Source: Tranquillimonas rosea
Lineage (GTDB): Bacteria > Pseudomonadota > Alphaproteobacteria > Rhodobacterales > Rhodobacteraceae
NCBI RefSeq assembly: GCF_900111315.1
Contig: NZ_FOGU01000014.1
Coordinates: forward strand, 1 to 64,000
DNA length: 64,000 nucleotides
Direction of reading: 5' to 3'
Every line of letters starts with the position of its first letter. Position 1 is the first letter of the stretch. Below the pieces are notes generated by a model that saw only the letters and a list, made by a program, of their open reading frames with translations, was not told the origin of the DNA and made no database searches. Below, in pieces: positions 24,271-32,430 of this stretch. A program made the position numbers and the translations under genes.

Positions 24271-25989
24271 ATGTCCCGCTACCTGATCACTTCGGCGATC
24301 CCCTACATCAACGGCATCAAGCACCTGGGGAACCTGGTGGGCAGCCAGCTTCCCGCCGATCTCTATGCCCGCTACCTGCGCCAGCGGGGCCACGAGGTGA
24401 TGTTCCTCTGCGCCACGGACGAACACGGCACCCCGGCCGAGCTTGCCGCCGCCAAGGCCCAGCAGCCCGTGGCCGAGTACTGCGCCGAGATGCACAAGGT
24501 CCAGAAGGGACTATCCGACGGCTTCCGACTGAGCTTCGACAAGTTCGGCCGCTCGTCCAGCCCGCAGAACCGCGAGTTGACGCAGCACTTCGCCGGACGG
24601 CTCTACGACGCGGGCCTGATCGAGGAAGTGACCGAGCGGCAGGTCTATTCCCAGGACGACGGTCGCTTCCTGCCCGACCGCTACATCGAGGGCACCTGCC
24701 CCAATTGCGGCTACGACAAGGCCCGCGGCGACCAGTGCGAGAACTGCACCAAGCAGCTCGACCCGACCGACCTGATCGACCCCAAGAGCGCGATCTCGGG
24801 CTCGACCGAACTGGAGGTGCGCGAGACCAAGCACCTCTATCTCCGCCAATCGGCGATGCGCGACGAGCTGAACGCCTGGATCGACGAAAAGGCGGACTGG
24901 CCCGTGCTGACCACGTCGATCGCGAAGAAGTGGCTTAACGACGGCGACGGCCTGCGCGACCGGGGCATCACCCGCGACCTCGACTGGGGCGTCCCGGTCA
25001 AGCGCGGCGACGCGCCCTGGCCGGGCATGGAGGGCAAGGTCTTCTACGTCTGGTTCGACGCACCGATCGAATACATCGCATCCGCCCGCGAATGGGCCGA
25101 GGAAAAGGGCCTGGACGACGCCGCCTGGCAACGGTGGTGGCGCACCGACAAGGGCGCCGAGGATGTCCGCTACGTGCAGTTCATGGGCAAGGACAACGTG
25201 CCGTTCCACACCCTCTCCTTCCCCGCGACGATCATGGGGTCGGGCGAGCCGTGGAAGCTCGTCGACTACATCAAGTCGTTCAACTACCTGAACTACGACG
25301 GCGGCCAGTTCTCGACCTCGCAGGGGCGCGGGGTCTTCATGGACCAGGCCCTGTCGATCCTGCCGGCGGATTACTGGCGCTGGTGGCTCCTGTCCCATGC
25401 GCCCGAGAGCGGCGATGCCGAGTTCACCTGGGAGAACTTCCAGCAGAGCGTGAACAAGGACCTCGCCGACGTGCTGGGCAATTTCGTCAGCCGCGTGACC
25501 AAGTTCTGCCGCTCGAAGTTCGGCACCGAGATCCCGTCGGGCGGCAGCTACGGCCAGGCCGAGACCGACCTGATCGAAGAACTGACGCGCCGCGTGCGGG
25601 CCTACGAGACGCACATGGACAACATCGACATCCGCAAGGCGGCGATGGAGCTGCGGGCGACGTGGGTGGCCGGCAACGAATACCTGCAATCCACCGCGCC
25701 CTGGGCCGCCTACAAGGAAGACCCCGACCGGGCGGCGGCGATCGTGCGCCTGTCGCTGAACCTGATCCGGGTCTACGCGGTGCTGTCGCACCCCTTCATC
25801 CCCGATGCTGCCGACCAGATGCTCGCGGCGATGCATTGCGCGGACGACAGCTGGCCCGACGATATCGCCGCCGCGCTCGACGTGCTGCCGGCCGGCCATG
25901 CCTTCGACGTGCCGGACGTGCTGTTCCGCAAGATCACCGACGACGAGCGCGACGACTGGCAGGCGCGGTTTTCCGGCGTGCGGGACTAG
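24271..25989 (+). CDS. metG: Methionyl-tRNA synthetase
   Basis: This 572-residue class I synthetase charges tRNA-Met. The HIGH-type motif lies in [17 protein letters not shown] (residues 6-22). The zinc-knuckle cysteines are in [17 protein letters not shown] (147-163). The KMSKS-equivalent loop reads [10 protein letters not shown] (about 348-357), a variant form. There is no C-terminal EMAP-like tRNA-binding domain. Length fits the shorter bacterial MetG type. The ATG follows a GAGGAAGG site. The stop overlaps that of the convergent protease gene by four bases. Confidence 0.95.
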   Translation: MSRYLITSAIPYINGIKHLGNLVGSQLPADLYARYLRQRGHEVMFLCATDEHGTPAELAAAKAQQPVAEYCAEMHKVQKGLSDGFRLSFDKFGRSSSPQNRELTQHFAGRLYDAGLIEEVTERQVYSQDDGRFLPDRYIEGTCPNCGYDKARGDQCENCTKQLDPTDLIDPKSAISGSTELEVRETKHLYLRQSAMRDELNAWIDEKADWPVLTTSIAKKWLNDGDGLRDRGITRDLDWGVPVKRGDAPWPGMEGKVFYVWFDAPIEYIASAREWAEEKGLDDAAWQRWWRTDKGAEDVRYVQFMGKDNVPFHTLSFPATIMGSGEPWKLVDYIKSFNYLNYDGGQFSTSQGRGVFMDQALSILPADYWRWWLLSHAPESGDAEFTWENFQQSVNKDLADVLGNFVSRVTKFCRSKFGTEIPSGGSYGQAETDLIEELTRRVRAYETHMDNIDIRKAAMELRATWVAGNEYLQSTAPWAAYKEDPDRAAAIVRLSLNLIRVYAVLSHPFIPDAADQMLAAMHCADDSWPDDIAAALDVLPAGHAFDVPDVLFRKITDDERDDWQARFSGVRD

Positions 25990-27092
25990 CTCCCGCCCGT
26001 CACCGACAGGCTGACAGAGCGGCTCTCGCCGTTCCGGCGCAGGTCGAGTTCGACCTCCTGGCCGGGTGACAGCCGGTCGAGCTGCGCCTCGAGATCGTCC
26101 AGCGTCCGGACCTGCGCGCCGTCGATCCCCCGGATCACGTCGCCCGGCACCAGCCGGCCGTCGCGGGTCATCCGCGCCGGATCCAGCCCCGCCCTGTCCG
26201 CGGGGCTGCCCGGCTCGACGCTCATCACAAGCGCGCCGTCGATGCCCTGCCGATTGGCCAGCGCGTTGACCCGCGCGTCGAACCGGACGCCTAAGCCCGG
26301 CGGCGTGTAGCGGCCGGTCTCGATCAGTTGCGGCACCACACGGTTCACGGTGCCCACCGGCACCGCGAACCCGATCCCCGCCGAGCCGCCCGAGGGCGAG
26401 AAGATCGCCGTGTTCACCCCGATCAGCCGTCCCGCCGAGTCCAGCAGCGGCCCGCCCGAATTGCCCGGATTGATCGCCGCGTCGGTCTGGACGAGTCCGC
26501 GGATCGTCCGGCCGTTGTCCTCGGTCAGTTCGCGGTCCAGCGCCGAGACGATGCCGGTGGTCAGCGTCCAGTCCAGACCGAAGGGATTGCCGATCGCCAG
26601 CACCTTCTGCCCCACCTGCAGGTCGCGGCTGGTGCCGATGGCGACCGGCTCGGGCAGGCGCGCGGCGTCGATCTTGAGCACGGCGAGGTCGTGGCTAGGA
26701 TCGCGACCGACGAGCCGCGCCTCGAAGCGCCGGCCGTCGGCCAAGGCCACCGTCGCCCGCGAGGCGCCCTGGATCACATGGTTGTTCGTGACGACGTGCC
26801 CCTGCCCGTCCCAGAGAAACCCTGACCCGCTACCCGCCGGCTGGTCATAGCTGCGCCGAGTCCACGGATCGACCACCCGCGCGGCGGTGGAGATTGCGAC
26901 CACCCCGTCGCGGGTCGCCTGGAACAGCTCGATGGTCGACCGCTCTTCCGCCGCCAGTTCGCCGCGTGCGGTCACGACGCGCGGCATCTCGGTGCCGTCG
27001 AACAGGTCGATCAACGCCGGTGACAGGCGCCATCCGACAGATACGGCGAGCGCCGCGGCGACCACGAGTGCAAGACGCTGCGCAAAACTCAT
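25986..27092 (-). CDS. DegS/HtrA-like serine protease (S1C) with one PDZ domain
   Basis: This 368-residue protease has one N-terminal membrane helix or signal anchor (about residues 5-22), a trypsin-like domain with catalytic triad H105 (TNNHV), D135 (PSHDLAVLK) and S212 (NPGNSGGP), and one C-terminal PDZ domain (about 270-368). One PDZ plus an anchor is the DegS layout; DegP has two PDZ domains. It would act in the periplasm on misfolded proteins or on an anti-sigma factor. No rseA/rseP neighbours are seen here. Confidence 0.88.
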   Translation of the reverse strand: MSFAQRLALVVAAALAVSVGWRLSPALIDLFDGTEMPRVVTARGELAAEERSTIELFQATRDGVVAISTAARVVDPWTRRSYDQPAGSGSGFLWDGQGHVVTNNHVIQGASRATVALADGRRFEARLVGRDPSHDLAVLKIDAARLPEPVAIGTSRDLQVGQKVLAIGNPFGLDWTLTTGIVSALDRELTEDNGRTIRGLVQTDAAINPGNSGGPLLDSAGRLIGVNTAIFSPSGGSAGIGFAVPVGTVNRVVPQLIETGRYTPPGLGVRFDARVNALANRQGIDGALVMSVEPGSPADRAGLDPARMTRDGRLVPGDVIRGIDGAQVRTLDDLEAQLDRLSPGQEVELDLRRNGESRSVSLSVTGGS

Positions 27093-27189
27093 GGCCCTGA
27101 AATCGTGTAACGTGCGCCCGGCGTCAACGCGTGTGACGACGCGGACACGCCCTGAGAGTGCGGGTATTGATTGACGGATGCGCCTCCTT

Positions 27190-27208
27190 ATTTAGAATTA
27201 TTCTAAAT
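27190..27208. promoter_or_regulatory. Irr-type iron control element (ICE box)
   Basis: ATTTAGAATTATTCTAAAT is a perfect palindrome of 8-base arms around TTA and contains the exact Irr consensus TTTAGAA-N3-TTCTAAA known from alphaproteobacteria. It ends three bases before the AAGGA ribosome site of the ZIP transporter gene. A TTGACG hexamer at 27171-27176 could be the -35 element, putting the box on the -10 region, an arrangement that suits repression. Irr responds to heme and iron status. Confidence 0.82.
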
Positions 27209-27222
27209 TTAAGGAATCGTTC

Positions 27223-27957
27223 ATGAGTCTCACCGCCGTCTTCCTCCTGGCCCTGATGACCGCCATCGCGACCGGCCTCGGCGCCCTGCCCTTCCTGTTC
27301 GTCTCCGGCGTGGCGCGGCGAAGCCTCGGCAGCGCGAACGCCCTCGCGGCGGGCCTCATGCTGGCGGCGAGCGCCGTGCTGCTGATGGAAGGCACCTCGG
27401 CTGGAGCGTGGCTGACAGCCGGCGGCGCGCTGGTCGGGGCCGCGGCGGTGGTGCTGGCGCAGCGGGTGCTGTCGCAGCACGAGTCGCTGTCGGTCGGCGA
27501 GCTCAGCGGTGCCGATGCACGCCGGGCCGTGCTGATCATGGGGGTGATGACGGCGCACTCCTTTGCCGAGGGGATCGGCGTCGGCGTGTCCTATGGCGGG
27601 GGCGACTCGCTCGGTCTGTTCGTCACGACGGCGATCGCCCTGCAGAATGTCCCCGAAGGCCTGGCCATCGCGCTGGTCCTCGTTCCGTCCGGCGTGTCGG
27701 TCTGGGCCGCCGCCGGATGGGCGGTCGTCTCGAGCCTGCCGCAGCCCGTCTTTGCGCTGCCGGCCTATGCCGGGGTCGAGGCCTTCACTCAGGCGCTGCC
27801 GTTCGGCCTGGGCTTCGCAGCGGGGGCGATGGTGGCAATGGCCCTGGTCGACCTGCTGCCCGAAGCCGTGGAGATGGCGGGGTGGCGGCGCGTCGCGCTC
27901 ATCGCACAGGGCGCTTTGCTGGCGGGGCTCGCCGTGGACGTTGCGCTCGGCCTGTAA
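27223..27957 (+). CDS. ZIP-family divalent metal transporter
   Basis: This 244-residue inner-membrane protein of the ZIP family moves divalent metal such as Zn, Fe or Mn into the cytoplasm. About eight hydrophobic helices are visible, and the family metal site is split between MTAHSFAEGIGVGVSYGG and ALQNVPEGLAIALVL, both with the H/N-x3-E-G pattern. It resembles the GufA/ZIP branch. AAGGA precedes the ATG by seven bases. The Irr-type box in its leader links it to iron status, which favours iron or manganese as a physiological substrate, but specificity is not visible in sequence. Confidence 0.88.
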   Translation: MSLTAVFLLALMTAIATGLGALPFLFVSGVARRSLGSANALAAGLMLAASAVLLMEGTSAGAWLTAGGALVGAAAVVLAQRVLSQHESLSVGELSGADARRAVLIMGVMTAHSFAEGIGVGVSYGGGDSLGLFVTTAIALQNVPEGLAIALVLVPSGVSVWAAAGWAVVSSLPQPVFALPAYAGVEAFTQALPFGLGFAAGAMVAMALVDLLPEAVEMAGWRRVALIAQGALLAGLAVDVALGL

Positions 27958-27959
27958 CG

Positions 27960-27990
27960 TTCCGGGCGCGGACCCAGCCCGCGCCCGGAA
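27960..27990. terminator. Bidirectional hairpin between convergent genes
   Basis: TTCCGGGCGCGG and CCGCGCCCGGAA pair perfectly (12 bp) around ACCCAGC, between the ends of the ZIP and ectC genes. There is no T-run on either side, so it may terminate weakly or protect both 3' ends. Confidence 0.55.
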
Positions 27991-27996
27991 GGGCAC

Positions 27997-28398
27997 TCAG
28001 TGCTTCACGATGGTGCCGTCGTCCTCGTACAGCGGATAGCTGCCCTCTTCGTCGTGGTCCTCGGGACCGACGAGCGACGGACTGAAGACGCAGAGCACGG
28101 TCATGCCCTTCTCGCTGCTCAGGATATGCTTCTGATGCTTGTCGAGCGCATAGAGCGTGCCGGGCTTGAGCTCGTAGGTGCCGCCCTCGGTCAGGTCCTC
28201 GATCTGGCCCTCACCGTCGGTGCAGATGACCGTTTCCTTATGGTTCTTGTACCACATGTGCAGGCTCTGGCCGGGCTTGATGTAGGTCTCGTGGACCGAG
28301 TGCCCCATCCCGTCGGCGCGCAGGGTATAGCGCTTGGAGATGAACTTCTCCTCGTCTACGGCGCTGTTCTCGGCGTCTTTCTGGTCGCGGACGATCAT
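27997..28398 (-). CDS. ectC: L-ectoine synthase (solitary)
   Basis: This 133-residue cupin-fold enzyme closes N-gamma-acetyl-L-2,4-diaminobutyrate to the osmolyte ectoine. It follows EctC closely: MIVRDQKDAE at the start, then HMWYKNHKETVICTDGEGQI, PGTLYALDKHQKHIL and CVFSPSLVGPEDHDEEGSYP. The iron ligands of the family are present as E55, Y83 and H91. ectA, ectB and ask are not near. The upstream gene on the same strand, 35 bases away, encodes an amidase. Solitary EctC proteins are known in a few bacteria that cannot make the precursor; here the source of substrate is unclear. Confidence 0.92.
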   Translation of the reverse strand: MIVRDQKDAENSAVDEEKFISKRYTLRADGMGHSVHETYIKPGQSLHMWYKNHKETVICTDGEGQIEDLTEGGTYELKPGTLYALDKHQKHILSSEKGMTVLCVFSPSLVGPEDHDEEGSYPLYEDDGTIVKH

Positions 28399-28433
28399 GT
28401 GTCGCTCCTTCGTTCGTCGTTATGTTTAGGGTC

Positions 28434-29852
28434 TCAGGCGGCCAGTTCGGCCGGGTTCGGCACGGTCGGAAAGCGTGCGGGGTTGGCGTCGAGATACGCC
28501 TTGGAGGCGCGCAGCACGCGCACGTCGTCGAACTTGCCCCCGGCCAGCTGGAAGCCCACGGGCAACCCGTCGGCGGTAAAGCCGCACGGAACCGACGCGG
28601 CCGGCTGCTGGCTGAGGTTGAACGGGTACGAGAACGGCGACCACTCGGTCCAGTCGGACATGTCGCTGCCCGGCGGCACCTCCTGGTTCACCTCGAAGGG
28701 CGGGATCGCCACCGACGGTGTCATCAGCAGGTGGTAATCCTGGTTGAACCGCTCGAGCGCCTGGGTGAAGCGCGCCCGTTCGGACAGCGCGCGGAAGTGA
28801 TCCAGCGCGGTCCAGTCCTCGGCCGCCTTGGCGTTGGCCACGATGCCGGGATCCAGCTTGGCGCATTCGTCGCCCGTGCAGGACTTGTAGAGGTCGAGCG
28901 AGGCCGTGAACCAGATCATCTGGAAGATCTTGATCGGCGACTCGAAGCCGGGGTCGATCTCAACCACCTCGGCGCCCAGCTCCTCGAGCTTTTCGGCCGC
29001 CTCGCGCACCCGCGCGGCAACCTGCGGATCGACGGTCGCATAGCCGAGATCGGGCGAGAATGCGATGCGCAGGCCCTTCAGCCCGTCGTCGAGGTCGCGC
29101 GCCCAGTCCTCGGGCTGGCCGCGCGTCGCGTAGGGGTCGCGATAGCTGTAGCGGCCGATCACGTTCAGCATCATCGCCGCGTCGTCCACGGTCCGGGTCA
29201 TCGGTCCGATATGCGACAGCGTCGGCGTCTTTGCCGGCGGCCATTGCGGCGTCCAGCCGAAGGTCGGCTTGAAGCCGTACACGCCGGTGAACGACGCGGG
29301 AATCCGGATCGAGCCGCCGGAATCGCCGCCCTGGTGCAGCGCGCCCATGTTCAGCGCCGCGGCGGCGGCGGCCCCGCCGGACGAGCCGCCGGGCGTCAGG
29401 CTGGTGTCCCAGGGGTTCATCGTCGCGCCGAACACGCGGTTGTCGGTGACGCCCTTCCAACCGAATTCCGGCGTGTTGGTCTTGCCCAGGATGACCGCCC
29501 CGGCCTCGCGCATGCGCTCCGTCGGCGGCGCGTCGCGGTCGCACGGCTTGTCCGATGTCAGCAGCGACCCGTCGCGGGCGGGCATGCCCTTGACCTCGGT
29601 CAGGTCCTTCATCGAGACGGGCACGCCGTCGATCGGGCTCAGTTGAGCGCCCTGCCCCCAGCGCCGGGCCGACTCGGTCGCGGCGGCTTCGGCGCCTTCG
29701 CGATCGACGTGGACATAGGCGTTGACGGCGTCGTTGTAGCGGTCGATCCGGTCGAGCGCGGCGCGCGTCGCCTCGAGAGGGGACGCCTCGCGGCGGGCGA
29801 AGAGGTCGGACAGCTGGGCGGCGGTACAGCTGCCGAGATCGGTCTCACTCAA
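28434..29852 (-). CDS. Amidase-signature family enzyme
   Basis: This 472-residue amidohydrolase has the Ser-cisSer-Lys triad: K82 in PVSMKDLTEVKG, the cis-serine in TPGGSSGGAAAA (S157/S158), and the nucleophile S181 in GGDSGGSIRIPASF. The start is taken as TTG 29852, nine bases after a strong AAGGAG; an in-frame ATG at 29876 would add eight residues and lie before that site. Substrate is unknown; relatives hydrolyse amides or carbamates. It lies just before ectC on the same strand, so it may act on an ectoine-related amide. That link is inference. Confidence 0.85.
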   Translation of the reverse strand: MSETDLGSCTAAQLSDLFARREASPLEATRAALDRIDRYNDAVNAYVHVDREGAEAAATESARRWGQGAQLSPIDGVPVSMKDLTEVKGMPARDGSLLTSDKPCDRDAPPTERMREAGAVILGKTNTPEFGWKGVTDNRVFGATMNPWDTSLTPGGSSGGAAAAAALNMGALHQGGDSGGSIRIPASFTGVYGFKPTFGWTPQWPPAKTPTLSHIGPMTRTVDDAAMMLNVIGRYSYRDPYATRGQPEDWARDLDDGLKGLRIAFSPDLGYATVDPQVAARVREAAEKLEELGAEVVEIDPGFESPIKIFQMIWFTASLDLYKSCTGDECAKLDPGIVANAKAAEDWTALDHFRALSERARFTQALERFNQDYHLLMTPSVAIPPFEVNQEVPPGSDMSDWTEWSPFSYPFNLSQQPAASVPCGFTADGLPVGFQLAGGKFDDVRVLRASKAYLDANPARFPTVPNPAELAA

Positions 29853-29976
29853 TTGACATGTCTCCTTTTGTCGCATCGCCGGGCGAACGCCGACAAAAAG
29901 GGACTGTTCCTGCCCCGCAAACGACGCGGCGAAAAACATTAAATGGATTAAGTCTCGCGCGACCGAGCGGCCCCGC

Positions 29977-30312
29977 CTAGGCGCCGACCGAGCCTTGCGC
30001 CGAAAGACGGTCCGGCATCGCGCCGCGCGCCACGTCCATGGACAGACGGACCTGCTGTTCGACCCGCGTCAGCGCGTCCCGGATCGACGCGAGGTCTCCC
30101 TTCATGATCTCGATATCGCGCCAGTCGATATCCATGAAGTTCAGGCTGCCGGAAACCTCGCTGAGCCGCGCGACAAGGTCGACGGCCTCGTCCGCCTCTT
30201 GCCTGCCGCGATGGAGGCCGAGTTCGTCCAGGACATCCCGCGCCCGTTCCAGAAGAACGGCGCAGTGGTCCATCAGGGCCGCGACATGTGCCGCTCGTGT
30301 CGATGTGTTCAT
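29977..30312 (-). CDS. Hypothetical helical protein
   Basis: This 111-residue protein has no signal peptide or membrane segment and looks wholly helical, with long heptad-like runs such as LLERARDVLDELGLHRGRQE and IRDALTRVEQQVRLSMDV. I recognise no family. Codon use matches its neighbours and the frame is long for a GC-rich minus-strand shadow, so it is probably real. It lies alone between the amidase and Asp-box protein genes on the same strand. Confidence 0.5.
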   Translation of the reverse strand: MNTSTRAAHVAALMDHCAVLLERARDVLDELGLHRGRQEADEAVDLVARLSEVSGSLNFMDIDWRDIEIMKGDLASIRDALTRVEQQVRLSMDVARGAMPDRLSAQGSVGA

Positions 30313-30430
30313 CGTGTGCTCGATCCCGCCTGTCCCGGAGCGGTTTGCCCGCCCTCACGCGCACGCAACTCCGAAGCGGCTACGGCGGTTCCGCAAGCGT
30401 CAGGCGGCTGGGCAGGACCTTGCGCGGGGC

Positions 30431-31594
30431 TCACGCCGGCTCGAACACCTCAACCGACAGGATCGTGGGCAGGTGGCGGGCGATCTCGGACCAGGTGTCG
30501 CCCTCGTCCGCGCTGGCGAAGACCGATCCCGAGTTCGTGCCGAAATAGACGCCGGCCGGGTCGCGCGTGTCCACGGCCATGCCCTGCCGCAGCACGGTGA
30601 AGAAACAGGCCTCCTGCGGCAATCCGGTCCGGCACGCGGCCCACGTCTCGCCGGCATCGCGCGACCGCCAGACCGCCGCCGCCGCGTCCGGCGGAAACCG
30701 GCCCTGCATGTCGCCGTTCAGGGGCAGCGTCCAGATCGTGCCGGGATCTCGGGGGTGCACGCGGATCGGAAAGCCGAAGGTCGATGGCAGCCCATCGGTC
30801 ACGTCGTCCCAGCTTCGGCCGCCATCGGACGAGCGCCAGACACCGTGGTGGTTCTGCTGGTAGAGCCGCGCCGCCGCTCCGGGCGCCCGGACGAGGTTGT
30901 GCACGCAATGCCCCGTCTCGCCGTCCCGAGGCCCCGCGGGATGGTCGTGGCCACCGCAGGACGAGGTGTTCGACAGCCGGTTTCGCCGCTCCCAGCTGGC
31001 GCCGCCATCCTCGGTCGCGAACACCCCCGCGGCCGAAATCCCGACCCAGAGCGCCTGGCTGTCCGACGAATCCGCGACGATGGTGTGCAGCACCAGCCCC
31101 GCTCCGCCGGGCGACCATGTATCCGCTGAGGGATGATTGCGCAGCGCCTCCCGCTCGTGCCACGTCTCCCCGGCATCGGCGCTTTCGAGCAGCCGCGCCG
31201 GCTTGGTTCCCGCCAGCAGGCGGCCATTGGCCAGACCGAGCGACCAGATTTGCTGGAACGCGTCCGCCATCGGCGGGCTCTCGGTCTCGGACCAGCCGAT
31301 CATTTGTGCGAAGTCGGGATCGTCTGCAGCCCACGCGTCCATCGTGCCGGTCGTCAGGCGCACCAGTTCCCAGTTGTGCCCGCCGTCACCGGACCGCCAG
31401 ATGCCGGCGCCGGTCCATTCGCCGCCGCCACCGGCCCAGACCATACCGCTGTCCGGGTCGCCGATGGCGTGGTTGATCGTCCAACCGTCACAGAACGGCC
31501 CCCGGACGCGCCAATCTCTTCGCGCGTCCTCGGACGAGACGACGAAGGCCCCCTTGGTCGTCCCCAGAAGAAGGTGAACAGGCTGTGCCGACAC
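30431..31594 (-). CDS. BNR/Asp-box repeat beta-propeller protein
   Basis: This 387-residue protein carries at least six Asp-boxes (S-x-D-x-G-x-x-W pattern): SGDGGHNW, SADAGETW, TEDGGASW, SSDGGRSW, SRDAGETW and SADEGDTW. Repeats of this kind build sialidase/sortilin-type beta-propellers. There is no signal peptide (MSAQPVHLLLGTTKGAFVVS), so it seems cytoplasmic, unlike most sialidases. The typical sialidase catalytic Arg triad cannot be placed with confidence. Homologues are called exo-alpha-sialidase or glycosyl hydrolase by default; no activity should be assumed. Confidence 0.78.
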   Translation of the reverse strand: MSAQPVHLLLGTTKGAFVVSSEDARRDWRVRGPFCDGWTINHAIGDPDSGMVWAGGGGEWTGAGIWRSGDGGHNWELVRLTTGTMDAWAADDPDFAQMIGWSETESPPMADAFQQIWSLGLANGRLLAGTKPARLLESADAGETWHEREALRNHPSADTWSPGGAGLVLHTIVADSSDSQALWVGISAAGVFATEDGGASWERRNRLSNTSSCGGHDHPAGPRDGETGHCVHNLVRAPGAAARLYQQNHHGVWRSSDGGRSWDDVTDGLPSTFGFPIRVHPRDPGTIWTLPLNGDMQGRFPPDAAAAVWRSRDAGETWAACRTGLPQEACFFTVLRQGMAVDTRDPAGVYFGTNSGSVFASADEGDTWSEIARHLPTILSVEVFEPA

Positions 31595-31704
31595 ATCATC
31601 CTCCCGTCCCGCATCAGGAGCCTAGCATGGTCCGCGGGACCGCCCTAGCACCCCGATCGGCGTATGGCGGAGCTTGGCCGGCATGGCGGGCGGGATCAGG
31701 TCGG

Positions 31705-31788
31705 TGGTGCGGACGACGGGACTCGAACCCGTATGCATGAAGCCGAGAATTTTAAGTTCCCTGTGTATACCAATTCCACCACGTCCGC
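31705..31788 (-). tRNA. tRNA-Leu (anticodon UAA)
   Basis: On the minus strand the acceptor stem GCGGACG (31788-31782) pairs with CGTCCGC (31715-31709). The anticodon stem GGGAA/TTCTC encloses loop CTTAAAA with anticodon TAA. The T-arm holds GGGTTCGAGTCCC, and a variable arm is present as in class II tRNA-Leu. The discriminator A and the 3' CCA (31707-31705) are encoded in the DNA. Confidence 0.93.
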
Positions 31789-31860
31789 ACTGACAGGCCA
31801 CGGGCACAGGCCCGCGCCGACCATAACGACCCGCGCGGCGCCGGCAAGCCATCGGTCCGG

Positions 31861-32325
31861 TCAGAGCGCCACGTCCTTGACCGCCTGCATCCCCACGTAG
31901 GTCGAGGTGTTCGCCACGTGCGGCAGCGCCGACAGCCGCTCCCCCAGCACCGTCCGGTATTCGGTCATGCTCGAGGTGCGCACTTTCAGCAGATAGTCGA
32001 AATCGCCCGCGATCATGTGGCACTGCTCGACCTCGGGGATCTCGATCACCGCAGCGTTGAAGGCGGCGAGCGCGGGTTCGCGTGTGTCCGACAGCTTGAC
32101 CTCGACAAAGGCCACATGCTCGCGCCGCAGACGCACCGGATCGACCAGCGCGCGGTAGCCCGTGATCACGCCCGCGGCCTCCAGCCGCTTGACCCGCGCC
32201 TGGGTCGGCGATTTCGACAGCCCGATCTGCCGCGCCAGCTCCGTCATGCTGATTCGACCGTCGGCGGAAAGCACGCGAAGGATCGCACGATCGAACCCGT
32301 CCAGGGTGTCGATATCGAACTGCAT
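31861..32325 (-). CDS. putR: Lrp/AsnC-family regulator PutR
   Basis: This 154-residue regulator has an N-terminal helix-turn-helix (about residues 25-50, ISMTELARQIGLSKSPTQARVKRLE) and a C-terminal RAM ligand-binding domain (HMIAGDFDYLLKVRTSSM). It is divergent from putA, which it resembles in position and type to PutR, the proline-responsive activator of putA in Rhodobacter and Agrobacterium. It probably binds the 105-base gap between the genes and also controls itself. Confidence 0.88.
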   Translation of the reverse strand: MQFDIDTLDGFDRAILRVLSADGRISMTELARQIGLSKSPTQARVKRLEAAGVITGYRALVDPVRLRREHVAFVEVKLSDTREPALAAFNAAVIEIPEVEQCHMIAGDFDYLLKVRTSSMTEYRTVLGERLSALPHVANTSTYVGMQAVKDVAL

Positions 32326-32430
32326 CGGCGGTCTCCAATTTTTCAGGACAACCGCCTGCGGAAGGCTAGGTCGTCGGGCGAACGGACTCGGAATTTTACC
32401 GTATCCTAGGGGATCAAACAGGAGGCCGCC
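32326..32430. promoter_or_regulatory. putR-putA divergent control region
   Basis: This 105-base gap holds two AT-rich islands in otherwise GC-rich DNA, CCAATTTTTCAGG near 32335 and GGAATTTTACC near 32390, possible Lrp-type contact sites. A TATCCT at 32402-32407 could be the -10 box for putA. GGAGG precedes the putA ATG. The assignment as PutR operator is inferred. Confidence 0.4.
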
